A stretch of DNA of 64,000 bases from Candidatus Thiodiazotropha endolucinida (GTDB lineage Bacteria; Pseudomonadota; Gammaproteobacteria; Chromatiales; Chromatiaceae). The translations under genes were made by a program, and so were the position numbers. The notes under the pieces are model-generated. The model saw nothing but the letters and a program-made list of their open reading frames with translations, ran no database searches and had not been told where the DNA came from. Below are positions 11,360-18,751 of this stretch, one piece after another (positions within the stretch are counted from its first letter, which is position 1; every line of letters begins with the position of its first letter). The stretch is taken from positions 124,001 through 188,000 of the forward strand of contig NZ_MARB01000008.1 in NCBI RefSeq assembly GCF_001715975.1, written 5' to 3'.

Positions 11360-11429
11360 CTATAGCCAACTCCTATAGCGTTAATCAGATTTAGGTCTTG
11401 GACAAATAGTGATGCGTGGTAAATAGTTT
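11360..11429 (+). promoter_or_regulatory. cbiM promoter with LysR-type T-N11-A operator
   Basis: The operator at 11360-11378 reads CTATAG-CCAACTC-CTATAG. A -35 box TTGGAC at 11398-11403 and a -10 box TAAATA at 11420-11425 are separated by 16 bases, putting the start near 11432. The operator centre is then at about -63, the classical site for a LysR activator. The whole 70-bp block is a near-copy of the scnB promoter at 16244-16313 (58 of 70 bases identical, no gaps). A leader of about 180 bases separates it from cbiM. Confidence 0.75.
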
Positions 11430-11612
11430 CTTTTAATGGTAGCTGTCTGGATATTATGAAAGATAGTATCAAACCATATTGGCCGCATGTGAACTGAAGG
11501 AATGATTGAGCGGCGATAACCTGAATTTTAAAATGCGTATGGCAACGGGTATGGATGTTGCTAATGATTGTTTGACCAGTTGATCCACTAAGCATGAGGA
11601 GAGGGGGTACAG

Positions 11613-12293
11613 ATGCATATTGAACCAGGCGTTGTCGAAGGCGCAAAAATAGCACTTAGCGTTGTAACGGCCGCAGGTGCGATCGGATATGCGGCCAAAC
11701 TTGCGTTAAGCACCGTTAAGCAGGATGGTATCACTACAATTGCTATTCGCAGTGTTATCACGACTCTGCTCGTCTTTTGCTTTTTTGAGGTATTGCCGCA
11801 TTATCCGGTTGGGGTGTCTGAAGTTCACTTCATCCTTGGCGCAACACTGTTTTTGATCTTTGGTGCAGGACCTGCAGCGATAGGGTTGGCAACGGGACTG
11901 CTCATCCAAGGGCTTTTACTGGCGCCGGCTGACTTGCCTCAATACGGTATGAATGTAACCTCTCTACTTGTACCGCTGTTGCTGGTTGATGCGCTGGCGC
12001 GTCGTCTGATCCCGGCAAAGACTGCCTATAAAGATGTCAAGTATGGACAGGCATTGGCCCTCTCAACCGCTTATCAGGGTGGTGTTATCGCTTGGGTGGC
12101 ATTCTGGGCATTCTACGGTAACGGTTTCGGTGCCGAGAACCTGATCCAGGTAGGGTCATTCAGTGTTGCATATTTGACAGTCATTATAATAGAACCGCTG
12201 CTGGACCTTGCGATTCTTGCAACTGCAAAGTCATTGCATCAACTCAAGGACAGCAAGCTATTTCACTCACGTCTCTATCGTGCAGCTGTATAA
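11613..12293 (+). CDS. cbiM: CbiM-type cobalt transporter membrane component
   Basis: A 226-aa polytopic membrane protein of the CbiM/NikM family, the metal-binding S-component of energy-coupling-factor cobalt and nickel importers. The N-terminal Met-His-Ile is the hallmark: His2 and the free amino group bind the metal. The hydrophobic core includes PVGVSEVHFILGATLFLIFGAGPAAIG and LPQYGMNVTSLLVPLLL, characteristic of a CbiM branch that occurs as a single gene without CbiN, Q or O. No ATPase or coupling protein lies nearby. The promoter is a twin of the thiocyanate hydrolase promoter, so I infer that it supplies cobalt for that cobalt enzyme. Confidence 0.85.
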   Translation: MHIEPGVVEGAKIALSVVTAAGAIGYAAKLALSTVKQDGITTIAIRSVITTLLVFCFFEVLPHYPVGVSEVHFILGATLFLIFGAGPAAIGLATGLLIQGLLLAPADLPQYGMNVTSLLVPLLLVDALARRLIPAKTAYKDVKYGQALALSTAYQGGVIAWVAFWAFYGNGFGAENLIQVGSFSVAYLTVIIIEPLLDLAILATAKSLHQLKDSKLFHSRLYRAAV

Positions 12294-12304
12294 TCAGTAG
12301 CATT

Positions 12305-12338
12305 AAGAGGCCTCCTGATTGGAGGCCTCTTCTTATTT
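12305..12338 (+). terminator. Rho-independent terminator of cbiM
   Basis: A perfect 11-bp stem, AAGAGGCCTCC / GGAGGCCTCTT, with loop TGATT (12305-12331), followed by CTTATTT. It lies 12 bases after the cbiM stop and separates cbiM from the methyltransferase gene. Confidence 0.85.
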
Positions 12339-12397
12339 ACATGTTGGGAATCAACCTTGAGTTGTAATGTCAAGTCAGCTGTATCGGGATGAGAAAC

Positions 12398-13222
12398 ATG
12401 ATGGCTGCCCGGGATCCCCACAGGTTTGTCAATGATCTAGGTGACGAGGCGGTCGAACGCCTTATAAGTCGTTTGGAAAGTCGGGCAAAGGATAGTGTTT
12501 TTACAAGTCTCATTGATAAATACTCATCGCTGTTGTTACTTACTGACCCTGCAAAGGTGTTGGAGGTTGGCTGTGGTACGGGGGCAATGATTCGGTCTTT
12601 CGTGCGCAGTAAAAACTTCAATGGTCATGCTTTCGGCGTTGACCAAAGCGGTAGCTTCATTAATGCTGCGAAATCATTTGCCCGCCATGAGCATCTTGAA
12701 AATAGGCTGCAATTTCAGATTGGCGATGCGCATAATCTTGATTTTCCATCCGCAAGCTTCGACACCGTTATTGCCAATACACTGATAAGCCATGTTTCCG
12801 ATCCTGCGCGTGTACTGGAAGAGATGGCGAGAGTGGTATGGCCTGGAGGAACAATCGCTGTTTTTGATGGCGACTATGCATCGCTGACCTATGCATTTCC
12901 TGACCATGATTTCGGCCGGCAAATGGATAGTGCACTGGCAACTGCTTCGTTCAACAACCCCAGGGTCATGCGTGATTTGCCGAGAATGCTGGATACCTAT
13001 GGTCTTCAACTTGTTAGTGCTTGGGGCGATGCAGTTGTTGAGATTGGAGAGGGAAGTTATTTCAAATCTTTTGCTGAAACCTATGCGCCCTATGTAACTA
13101 TTTCAGGGTTGATGGCGGAAAACGATGTCGATAGTTGGTTGTCTACACAGCGTGAAGCCATGAAGTCAGGGACATTCTTTGCATCATGTAACTATTACAC
13201 ATATCTTTTACGCCGCGTATAA
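12398..13222 (+). CDS. Class I SAM-dependent methyltransferase
   Basis: A 274-aa soluble protein with a Rossmann-type methyltransferase core. Motif I is VLEVGCGTGAMI, motif II is AFGVDQSGSFI, the acidic motif III is FQIGDAHNLDFPSASFDTVIANTLISHV, and the post-motif is ARVLEEMARVVWPGGTIAVFDGDY. The methyl acceptor cannot be read from sequence. It follows the cbiM terminator, so it is probably its own transcription unit, although it sits inside the thiocyanate locus. The start is uncertain: ATG 12398 lies 8 bases after GGGA, while ATG 12389 and 12401 are alternatives. Confidence 0.85.
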   Translation: MMAARDPHRFVNDLGDEAVERLISRLESRAKDSVFTSLIDKYSSLLLLTDPAKVLEVGCGTGAMIRSFVRSKNFNGHAFGVDQSGSFINAAKSFARHEHLENRLQFQIGDAHNLDFPSASFDTVIANTLISHVSDPARVLEEMARVVWPGGTIAVFDGDYASLTYAFPDHDFGRQMDSALATASFNNPRVMRDLPRMLDTYGLQLVSAWGDAVVEIGEGSYFKSFAETYAPYVTISGLMAENDVDSWLSTQREAMKSGTFFASCNYYTYLLRRV

Positions 13223-13433
13223 GTTGCCAGAATCACCCGCATTCAGCCGTCAATCATCATAAATCAATGATGTTTCGCTGCCTGACAGTTAATAGGCGGT
13301 GTCATAATCTTTATAGTCTGGTGGTCAGCTGTGAAAGGGATATACAAAACGGTTGAGATGTCAAGCTGTCTTGCGTTAGGCATAAAATGGCTTCCTGCCT
13401 GTAAAAAAAGTATATGTCGATACTGAAAATCCA

Positions 13434-13500
13434 CTATAGAAAAAAACTATAGATTCTATATAAATTAGCTCTTTGACAAATAGAAGTAACAGACAAGAAT
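13434..13500 (+). promoter_or_regulatory. Promoter of the glcF-like gene with T-N11-A operator
   Basis: The operator at 13434-13452 reads CTATAG-AAAAAAA-CTATAG, the same 6-7-6 layout as at cbiM and scnB. A consensus -35 TTGACA (13473-13478) begins 39 bases after the start of the operator, against 38 in the two sister promoters. AAGAAT at 13495-13500, 16 bases further on, is a fair -10. The surrounding bases are otherwise unlike the other two promoters, so only the operator and its geometry are conserved. A GACAATC-AAA-GATTGTC hairpin at 13527-13543 would lie near the 5' end of the leader. The 13223-13701 gap holds nothing else that I can support. Confidence 0.65.
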
Positions 13501-13701
13501 TATAGATACAGGCTATCCGTAAACCTGACAATCAAAGATTGTCGGGGTCCAGCTCTTATAAGTAAATAAGCATGTTTTGTGTTTGTAACCGGAAAGACGC
13601 ACAAGGCAGCATGAAACATACAGAACAATTCAGAGGAGTCTGGAAAATCAATCATATGAAGGTCAACTCTATCTTTTCCGTTTTATGCATTGAACTGTCC
13701 T

Positions 13702-15003
13702 ATGCAAACTAAATTTACAGACCAGCAGTTATCAGTGCCTGCCATAGCCAACTCGGATGTGGAATTGCGGGCCTGCCTGCAGTGCGACTACTGCACACCA
13801 AATTGTCCGACATTCAAATTGCTGGGTGATGAATACGACAGTTCACGTGGACGTGTCTACCTGATAAAGGGGTTGTTGGAGAATGAAGATAAGCCTGACC
13901 AGAAGACCGTCGATTATATTGATCGTTGCCTATCCTGTCTTGCCTGCATGTCCACATGCCCATCAAGCGTCCATTATCAGCATCTTATGGATCATGCAAG
14001 GGAGGTGATCGAACGGAAACATCACCGTAAGCCAGTGGACCGGCTTTCACGCTGGTTATTGGCGAAGATACTACCCTATCCTCAACGCTTTCGTCTGGCG
14101 ATGCGGGCGGCAAGAACGATCAAGCCGGTAGCCTCGGTACTGCCCGGCCCGATTCGTGGCATGGTTGATTACACCCCAGACCGTCTTCCGCCTCCGAGCC
14201 CGAATGATCTGCCGCAAGTGTTTCCGGCTCACGGCCAGCGTAACAGTCGTGTGGCACTATTAACCGGTTGCGCACAGCAGGCTTTGAATACGGACATCAA
14301 TGAGGCGACTATACGCATACTTCGCAGACACGGTTGCGAAGTTGTGATACCGCATGGTTCCGGGTGCTGCGGGGCTTTGACGCACCATATGGGAAAGACG
14401 AATGAGAGTCTTGCGGCAGCGGCAAAAAATATACAGGCATGGATGAAAGAGCTGGAAGGCGACGGGCTGGATGCAATAGTCATTAACACAAGTGGTTGCG
14501 GAACAGTTATCAAGGATTACGGTTTTATGTTTCGAAACGACTCTTTGGGGCAACAGGCGGCAACTATCGCCGGTTTGGCAAAGGATGTGACTGAAGTACT
14601 TTCAGGGATGAAATTAAACTACCTAATAAAACCTGGTCTGCGTATTTCCTATCATGCGACGTGCTCTCTGCAATTTGGTCAAAGAATTAGATTTACACCA
14701 AGAAAGCTATTGAAATCGGCGGGTTTCACTGTACTTGAGCCAAGGGACTCACATACCTGCTGCGGTGCGGCCGGTACCTACAATTTGTTGCAACCTGAGA
14801 TCTCCAGGCAGTTGAAAGAGAGCAAGCTAAAGGAGTTGGAAGCAGGATCCCCTGCAGCGATTGCAGCTGGAAATATCGGCTGTATGATGCACCTGGCATC
14901 AAGCACAGAAACTCCTGTTGTGCATACGGTGGAACTGCTCGACTGGGTGACGGGAGGACCAATGCCCCGATCTTTGAGTGAAGTCTGTAGCAAAGCAGGT
15001 TAA
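13702..15003 (+). CDS. GlcF-like iron-sulfur protein (glycolate oxidase Fe-S subunit family), orphan
   Basis: A 433-aa protein homologous to GlcF, the electron-transferring subunit of glycolate oxidase. It has two [4Fe-4S] motifs, CLQCDYCTPNCP (about residues 27-38) and CLSCLACMSTCP (about 75-86), then two CCG domains with GSGCCGAL and SHTCCGAAGTYN, the heterodisulfide-reductase-like cluster-binding motif. ATG 13702 gives MQTKFTDQQL, matching the E. coli GlcF start; TTG 13690 is less likely. GlcD and GlcE are absent from the neighbourhood. It lies alone in its transcription unit behind an operator shared with cbiM and scnB, so it may serve another flavoprotein dehydrogenase. Its true partner is unknown. 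Confidence 0.85.
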   Translation: MQTKFTDQQLSVPAIANSDVELRACLQCDYCTPNCPTFKLLGDEYDSSRGRVYLIKGLLENEDKPDQKTVDYIDRCLSCLACMSTCPSSVHYQHLMDHAREVIERKHHRKPVDRLSRWLLAKILPYPQRFRLAMRAARTIKPVASVLPGPIRGMVDYTPDRLPPPSPNDLPQVFPAHGQRNSRVALLTGCAQQALNTDINEATIRILRRHGCEVVIPHGSGCCGALTHHMGKTNESLAAAAKNIQAWMKELEGDGLDAIVINTSGCGTVIKDYGFMFRNDSLGQQAATIAGLAKDVTEVLSGMKLNYLIKPGLRISYHATCSLQFGQRIRFTPRKLLKSAGFTVLEPRDSHTCCGAAGTYNLLQPEISRQLKESKLKELEAGSPAAIAAGNIGCMMHLASSTETPVVHTVELLDWVTGGPMPRSLSEVCSKAG

Positions 15004-15065
15004 GTAGCTACTCTGGTTTATCAATCAGGAATTTGTTTCGAGCCTCGGGGATTGGCGATAAGTTC

Positions 15066-15084
15066 GTATAGTGCGTAGCTATGC
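15066..15084. promoter_or_regulatory. Additional ATAG-N7-CTAT box between convergent genes
   Basis: GTATAG-TGCGTAG-CTATGC contains the same core as the four promoter-linked operators. It sits between the ends of the glcF-like gene and the LysR gene, with no gene downstream to control. It could be an accessory binding site or chance. Confidence 0.25.
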
Positions 15085-15092
15085 GATGCTCG

Positions 15093-16076
15093 TTAGTTAT
15101 GGCTGTTAGGGGTGCATACTTCTGACATCGGGCAAGGGCCGGTTCGTTTTACTGGCGTATCGTGGCATCCTTCCACACCCCATTCCGTAGCCAGTCCCTT
15201 GAACGCCAGAGAGGCAGGACTCTTGTACGAATCCTTACGGCTGATAAGCGTGATTGTGTGGTGTGGAAGTTCTGGAATCAGCATAACCGGAAAAATCTCA
15301 TTTTGTTGGCACGCGATCGTGTTGGGGAGTATGGTCGAGAGCCGCCCCAATCGTAGAACCTCGATTATCGTACTTAGCGAGTTGGTCTCAATTGCAATCG
15401 AAGGTTTGATATCGTGTTCCAGGCAATAGAGGTCGATGTGCCTGCGTAGTGCAAAATCGCTGTTGAGTAGTGCCAGCGGTTCCCGTTCAAGGGTGTGTTG
15501 ATCCAGAGGAGTTTCCTGGCCGGCGTATTGGTGGGTCGATCCAACCGCCAGATTGAGTGGTTCTATGAACAGGTGTTGAGTCTCTATGTATTCATAATTG
15601 GCGGCTATGGTAAGTGTATTCGTGAATGCTATGCCAATATCGATATTACCGGCCAGAACGCCGCTCTCAATATCATCTTGCGGCATCTCATAGGTGCCTA
15701 CGGATATACCTGGATAACGTTTGTTGAATCGATCTATCAGTGGCGCAGCCAGATAATCCGTGATCGGTGTCATACCAAGACTCAGGGATCCACGGCTCAG
15801 GTCCTGCAGTTCCTGGATGGCCCGCTTCCCGGCATCCAGTTCACCTAGCGCTCGACGTGCATAACTGATATAGACCTCACCCGCATCGGTAAGGTGAACG
15901 GTACGACCTGTACGATCCAACAGCTGTGTTTCGAGAGACTCCTCCAGCTGCTTGATTTGTTGTGACAGCGTGGGTTGAGAAACAAACAGTGTTTCTGCCG
16001 CACGGGTAAAACTGTGATGTTCGGCAACCGCTAAAAGATAGCGTAGAGAACGAGGACACATGATATTTCTATCCAT
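15093..16076 (-). CDS. LysR-type regulator, CynR-like
   Basis: LysR-family transcriptional regulator. The N-terminal winged helix-turn-helix (LLAVAEHHSFTRAAETLFVSQPTLSQQIKQLEE) and linker (GKRAIQELQDLSRGSLSLG) closely follow E. coli CynR, the cyanate-responsive activator. The C-terminal effector domain has two lobes. It is divergent from scnB and convergent with the glcF-like gene. Start ATG 16076 has an AGGGG 6 bases before it. ATG 16061 (MCPRSLRYLL) is the alternative and aligns with the CynR start. An operator lies across this ribosome-binding site and ATG, which suggests negative autoregulation as known for CynR. The likely inducer is thiocyanate or a related ion such as cyanate; this is inference from context. 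Confidence 0.9.
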   Translation of the reverse strand: MDRNIMCPRSLRYLLAVAEHHSFTRAAETLFVSQPTLSQQIKQLEESLETQLLDRTGRTVHLTDAGEVYISYARRALGELDAGKRAIQELQDLSRGSLSLGMTPITDYLAAPLIDRFNKRYPGISVGTYEMPQDDIESGVLAGNIDIGIAFTNTLTIAANYEYIETQHLFIEPLNLAVGSTHQYAGQETPLDQHTLEREPLALLNSDFALRRHIDLYCLEHDIKPSIAIETNSLSTIIEVLRLGRLSTILPNTIACQQNEIFPVMLIPELPHHTITLISRKDSYKSPASLAFKGLATEWGVEGCHDTPVKRTGPCPMSEVCTPNSHN

Positions 16077-16091
16077 AGCCAACCCCTATGG
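16073..16091. promoter_or_regulatory. Autoregulatory operator over the LysR gene start
   Basis: CCATAG-CCAACCC-CTATGG is a perfect 6-bp inverted repeat with the 7-base spacer and T-N11-A core of the other boxes. It covers both the AGGGG ribosome-binding site (16083-16087, read on the minus strand) and the ATG at 16076, so bound protein would block its own gene. Confidence 0.7.
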
Positions 16092-16243
16092 AAGTTATAG
16101 AAAAAGCGGATTTCGCTAATCACTCCATGATGAGTCCTAGTGTAGACCAATTTTAGATTTGTAGTGAGGATCCACGAATATATCTTTACCTTGCGAAATT
16201 AAATTACTTTTTCCATGTAAATCAATAGGGCAATTCGTGATGA

Positions 16244-16313
16244 CCATAGCCATCGCCTATAGAGCTAATCAGAATTAGGTCTTGGACAATTATTGTGACC
16301 TGGTAAATAGTTT
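16244..16313 (+). promoter_or_regulatory. scnB promoter with LysR-type T-N11-A operator
   Basis: The operator at 16244-16262 reads CCATAG-CCATCGC-CTATAG. The -35 is TTGGAC (16282-16287) and the -10 is TAAATA (16304-16309), with a 16-base spacer and a start near 16316. The operator centre is about 63 bases upstream of that start, as at cbiM. The leader to scnB is about 190 bases. Identical positions shared with the cbiM promoter include the whole operator 3' half, TTAGGTCTTGGACAA and GGTAAATAGTTT. Confidence 0.75.
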
Positions 16314-16506
16314 GACTTAACACGATTAGAGAATCGCGCACTTCGTGAATTATTAAGAACGGCTTAAGTAAGGTGAATTTCAGCTGTGAAACAGATCATT
16401 CATCGATTGCTTAAGTATCAAAACAGTATATGCGAAATATGTAATTAAACATTAGGTAATAAATACAAGCTTTTTAAAAACCTAATCATAAGGAGGTCAC
16501 GCGACC

Positions 16507-16938
16507 ATGTCATCAGCCATCAGACAAAAAGTGATGAAACATCTGGAGATCGTCAAACAACTCCAGCCGTCTCTACACCAGGAGACTCATGCGCCCTCTC
16601 CTGATCAGGTCGATAACGAACACTATCGGGCCTATACGCGTATGTCGCATGATGTCGGTGGTGAACCGGACGTACCAATCACATGGGAAGAGAAAGAGGA
16701 AGAGGTATGGGAACACAACACCTTCGTTACATGTGAGGTGTTGGCTTGGCGTGGTATTTGGAATGCCGAGGAGAGACGCCGCAGGCAGAATGTGGATGTG
16801 GGACAGACAATGTATCTGGGTTTGCCTTATTACGGCCGGTGGTTGTTGACCGCAGCAAGAATATTGGTCGACAAGCAGTACATTACGCTCACCGAATTGT
16901 CCGACAAGATTGATGAGGTCAAAAAACGCTATGAGTAA
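16507..16938 (+). CDS. scnB: Thiocyanate hydrolase beta subunit
   Basis: Thiocyanate hydrolase converts thiocyanate and water into carbonyl sulfide and ammonia. It is a cobalt enzyme related to nitrile hydratase. ScnB and ScnA together correspond to the nitrile hydratase beta chain. This 143-aa protein matches the ScnB region (YTRMSHDVGGEPDVPITWEEKEEEVWE, then WRGIWNAEERRRRQNVDVGQTMYLGLPYYGRWLLTAARILVDK). AAGGAGG precedes the ATG by about 10 bases. It leads scnB-scnA-scnC, the order known from Thiobacillus thioparus, and overlaps scnA by 8 bases. Confidence 0.92.
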   Translation: MSSAIRQKVMKHLEIVKQLQPSLHQETHAPSPDQVDNEHYRAYTRMSHDVGGEPDVPITWEEKEEEVWEHNTFVTCEVLAWRGIWNAEERRRRQNVDVGQTMYLGLPYYGRWLLTAARILVDKQYITLTELSDKIDEVKKRYE

Positions 16939-17299
16939 ACCACACTACGATCGAGAGCATCACGTCAAGAAGGCCACGGGTATCGGTGATCCCCAATGTT
17001 TTAAAGGCGAAGCCGGCGCGCCAAAGTTCAAGGTTGGCGACAAGGTGAGGATTCGGGACCTGCCCGATATTTTTTATACCCGCACCCAGGTCTATACCCG
17101 CGGCGTGCCTGCAACTGTCGCCCAACTGGTGTATGAAAGTCCCGCCCCGGAGGATGAAGCGTGGGACAACACAGACAAGGTGGTCTGGTTTTACAGTCTG
17201 GTGTTCAAGCAAAAGGATCTGTGGCCGGACTATCCGGATGCATTTGCAAATGACACTGTAGAGACCGAACTGCCTGAACGCTGGCTTGAACCGCTGTAG
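16931..17299 (+). CDS. scnA: Thiocyanate hydrolase alpha subunit
   Basis: A 122-aa subunit beginning MSKPHYDREHHVKKATG. Its main body, FKVGDKVRIRDLPDIFYTRTQVYTRGVPATV, is the SH3-like barrel fold that in nitrile hydratase forms the C-terminal half of the beta chain. The DLPDIFYTRTQ stretch packs near the metal site in that family. The start at 16931 lies within scnB, indicating translational coupling. Confidence 0.92.
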   Translation: MSKPHYDREHHVKKATGIGDPQCFKGEAGAPKFKVGDKVRIRDLPDIFYTRTQVYTRGVPATVAQLVYESPAPEDEAWDNTDKVVWFYSLVFKQKDLWPDYPDAFANDTVETELPERWLEPL

Positions 17300-17360
17300 C
17301 CGTGCCTGCCGATTGAACACAAGACGTTTGTTTGGATAAAGAATCAGAGAGGATAGACAA

Positions 17361-18056
17361 ATGGCGGAGAAACATAAACCTGCACCAATGGTTGATGAGG
17401 TCAGTGAATTTGAGGTGCTCGAAATCGCCGTTCGCGAACTCGCTATCGAAAAAGGCCTTTTCACCGCTGAGGATCATCAGCGTTGGACTGAATATATGCA
17501 TACACTCGGGCCGCTTCCTGCGGCGCGCCTGGTTGCCAAGGCCTGGTTGGATCCGGAATTCAAGAAGCTGGCCGTAGAGGATGGAGTCAAGGCCAGCCTT
17601 GAAGTCGGAATTGACTGGGTCAACAGCATGCCGACCCATTTCGGCACACCCAGTGACTACTGCAATCTGCGTGTACTCGAAGACACGCCAAAGTTAAAAC
17701 ATGTGGTCGTCTGTACGCTCTGTTCATGCTATCCACGTCCCATCCTCGGGCAATCGCCGGAGTGGTACCGGACACCGAACTATCGTCGACGCCTGGTGCG
17801 CTGGCCGCGACAGGTGCTTGCGGAGTTCGGACTTCAAGTGCCCGAAGACGTAGAGGTTCGGGTAGAGGACTCGAATCAGAAATCACGATTCATCGTATTG
17901 CCTGTTCGTCCCGAGGGGACCGAAGGGTGGAGCGAGGACCAGTTGGCAGAGATCGTGACAAGAGACTGCCTGATCGGCGTAGCCGTGCCGAAACCCGGCA
18001 AGACAGCCAACGATCCGCGACCTGTGCGTCCCGCCGTCAACCCATACCACCACTAG
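17361..18056 (+). CDS. scnC: Thiocyanate hydrolase gamma subunit (cobalt-binding)
   Basis: Catalytic 231-aa subunit, homologous to the nitrile hydratase alpha chain. The metal claw VVCTLCSCYP has cysteines 118, 121 and 123. The Thr in CTLCSC marks the cobalt type; the iron type has Ser. In the family, two of these cysteines are oxidised to sulfinic and sulfenic acids for activity. RWPRQVLAEFG further on is also family-typical. Spacing of 61 bases from scnA and GAGAGGATAG before the ATG fit one operon. Confidence 0.95.
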   Translation: MAEKHKPAPMVDEVSEFEVLEIAVRELAIEKGLFTAEDHQRWTEYMHTLGPLPAARLVAKAWLDPEFKKLAVEDGVKASLEVGIDWVNSMPTHFGTPSDYCNLRVLEDTPKLKHVVVCTLCSCYPRPILGQSPEWYRTPNYRRRLVRWPRQVLAEFGLQVPEDVEVRVEDSNQKSRFIVLPVRPEGTEGWSEDQLAEIVTRDCLIGVAVPKPGKTANDPRPVRPAVNPYHH

Positions 18057-18064
18057 GAAGTCCC

Positions 18065-18520
18065 ATGGCAGAGATCAATCCTAAATATTTTGAACTCGAC
18101 AAAGAGATGCGCGACCGCGATCTGGATGAGTCGACGCCGGTTTCACTACTGGAAGATGTAAAAGGCAAGGGACGGGTCTGGGACGATCTGTGTGAGCAGT
18201 ATGGTGTGGATAATCCCGATCCTCCATGGCGGATCACCCTGGAAGCGACCTGCGATATGCTCGCAGGCGGTTATTGGGAAACCTTTAATGTCTGCAAACC
18301 CAAGGAGGAGCGTGATTCTGAAGAGGAGCAGAAGCATCTCGATGCCGTGGAAAGACGTTGGGAAGAGGATCAGCTCGTCAACAAATATTACGACGAAGTT
18401 CCTTTCCCGGAAAGGCAGTTGTTGGCGCTGGCGCATACGCTAATCCGGCGCGGTCTGTTTGATGAGGAGGAGTTGGCGCGTCGCATGGAAGAGATCGATC
18501 GGCGTTTGAACAGCGCTTGA
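18065..18520 (+). CDS. Thiocyanate hydrolase activator / cobalt chaperone, P15K-like
   Basis: A 151-aa acidic protein directly after scnC (8-base gap). Its ITLEATCDMLAGGYWETFN and PFPERQLLALAHTLIRRGLFDEEELARRMEEI segments resemble the N-terminal half of nitrile hydratase beta chains. That half is the fold used by nitrile hydratase activators and by the P15K activator encoded behind scnC in T. thioparus. Such proteins deliver cobalt and promote cysteine oxidation in the gamma subunit. Identification rests on position and this similarity. Confidence 0.8.
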   Translation: MAEINPKYFELDKEMRDRDLDESTPVSLLEDVKGKGRVWDDLCEQYGVDNPDPPWRITLEATCDMLAGGYWETFNVCKPKEERDSEEEQKHLDAVERRWEEDQLVNKYYDEVPFPERQLLALAHTLIRRGLFDEEELARRMEEIDRRLNSA

Positions 18521-18539
18521 TCGTGGAGATGTCAGTATG

Positions 18540-18566
18540 CAATCGAGCGAGTGTTTCGCTCGATTG
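18540..18566 (+). terminator. Hairpin between scn genes and the ABC transporter
   Basis: A perfect 11-bp stem CAATCGAGCGA / TCGCTCGATTG with loop GTGTT, 20 bases after the activator gene. No U-tract follows, so it may act as an mRNA 3' stabiliser or partial attenuator lowering transporter expression relative to the enzyme. A full stop signal is less likely. The rest of the 231-base gap shows no operator of the ATAG-N7-CTAT type. Confidence 0.5.
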
Positions 18567-18751
18567 TACTTCCAGTCGTTTGGCGCACAGGTAAAAAACG
18601 GGTTGACTGGAGATTGCATCCAAACGCAACAGTCATTTAGACCATCGGGGTGGTGAGGAGAGATCGATGCAGATCCGCTTGCTGTTTGGAGAGTGCCTGG
18701 CCCCGCTGCCAATGCAGCAACTTTCGACACTTGACACAGAGGATAGATTGA

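Noticed and set aside
11281-11655. 124-codon minus-strand frame over the cbiM promoter
   Set aside because: It runs through the promoter, leader and first codons of cbiM on the opposite strand and is rich in His, Leu and Ser without a recognisable fold.
17726-18520. Longer 264-codon frame ending with the P15K-like activator
   Set aside because: The extra N-terminal part is an out-of-frame shadow of scnC. ATG 18065 gives the family-like protein.
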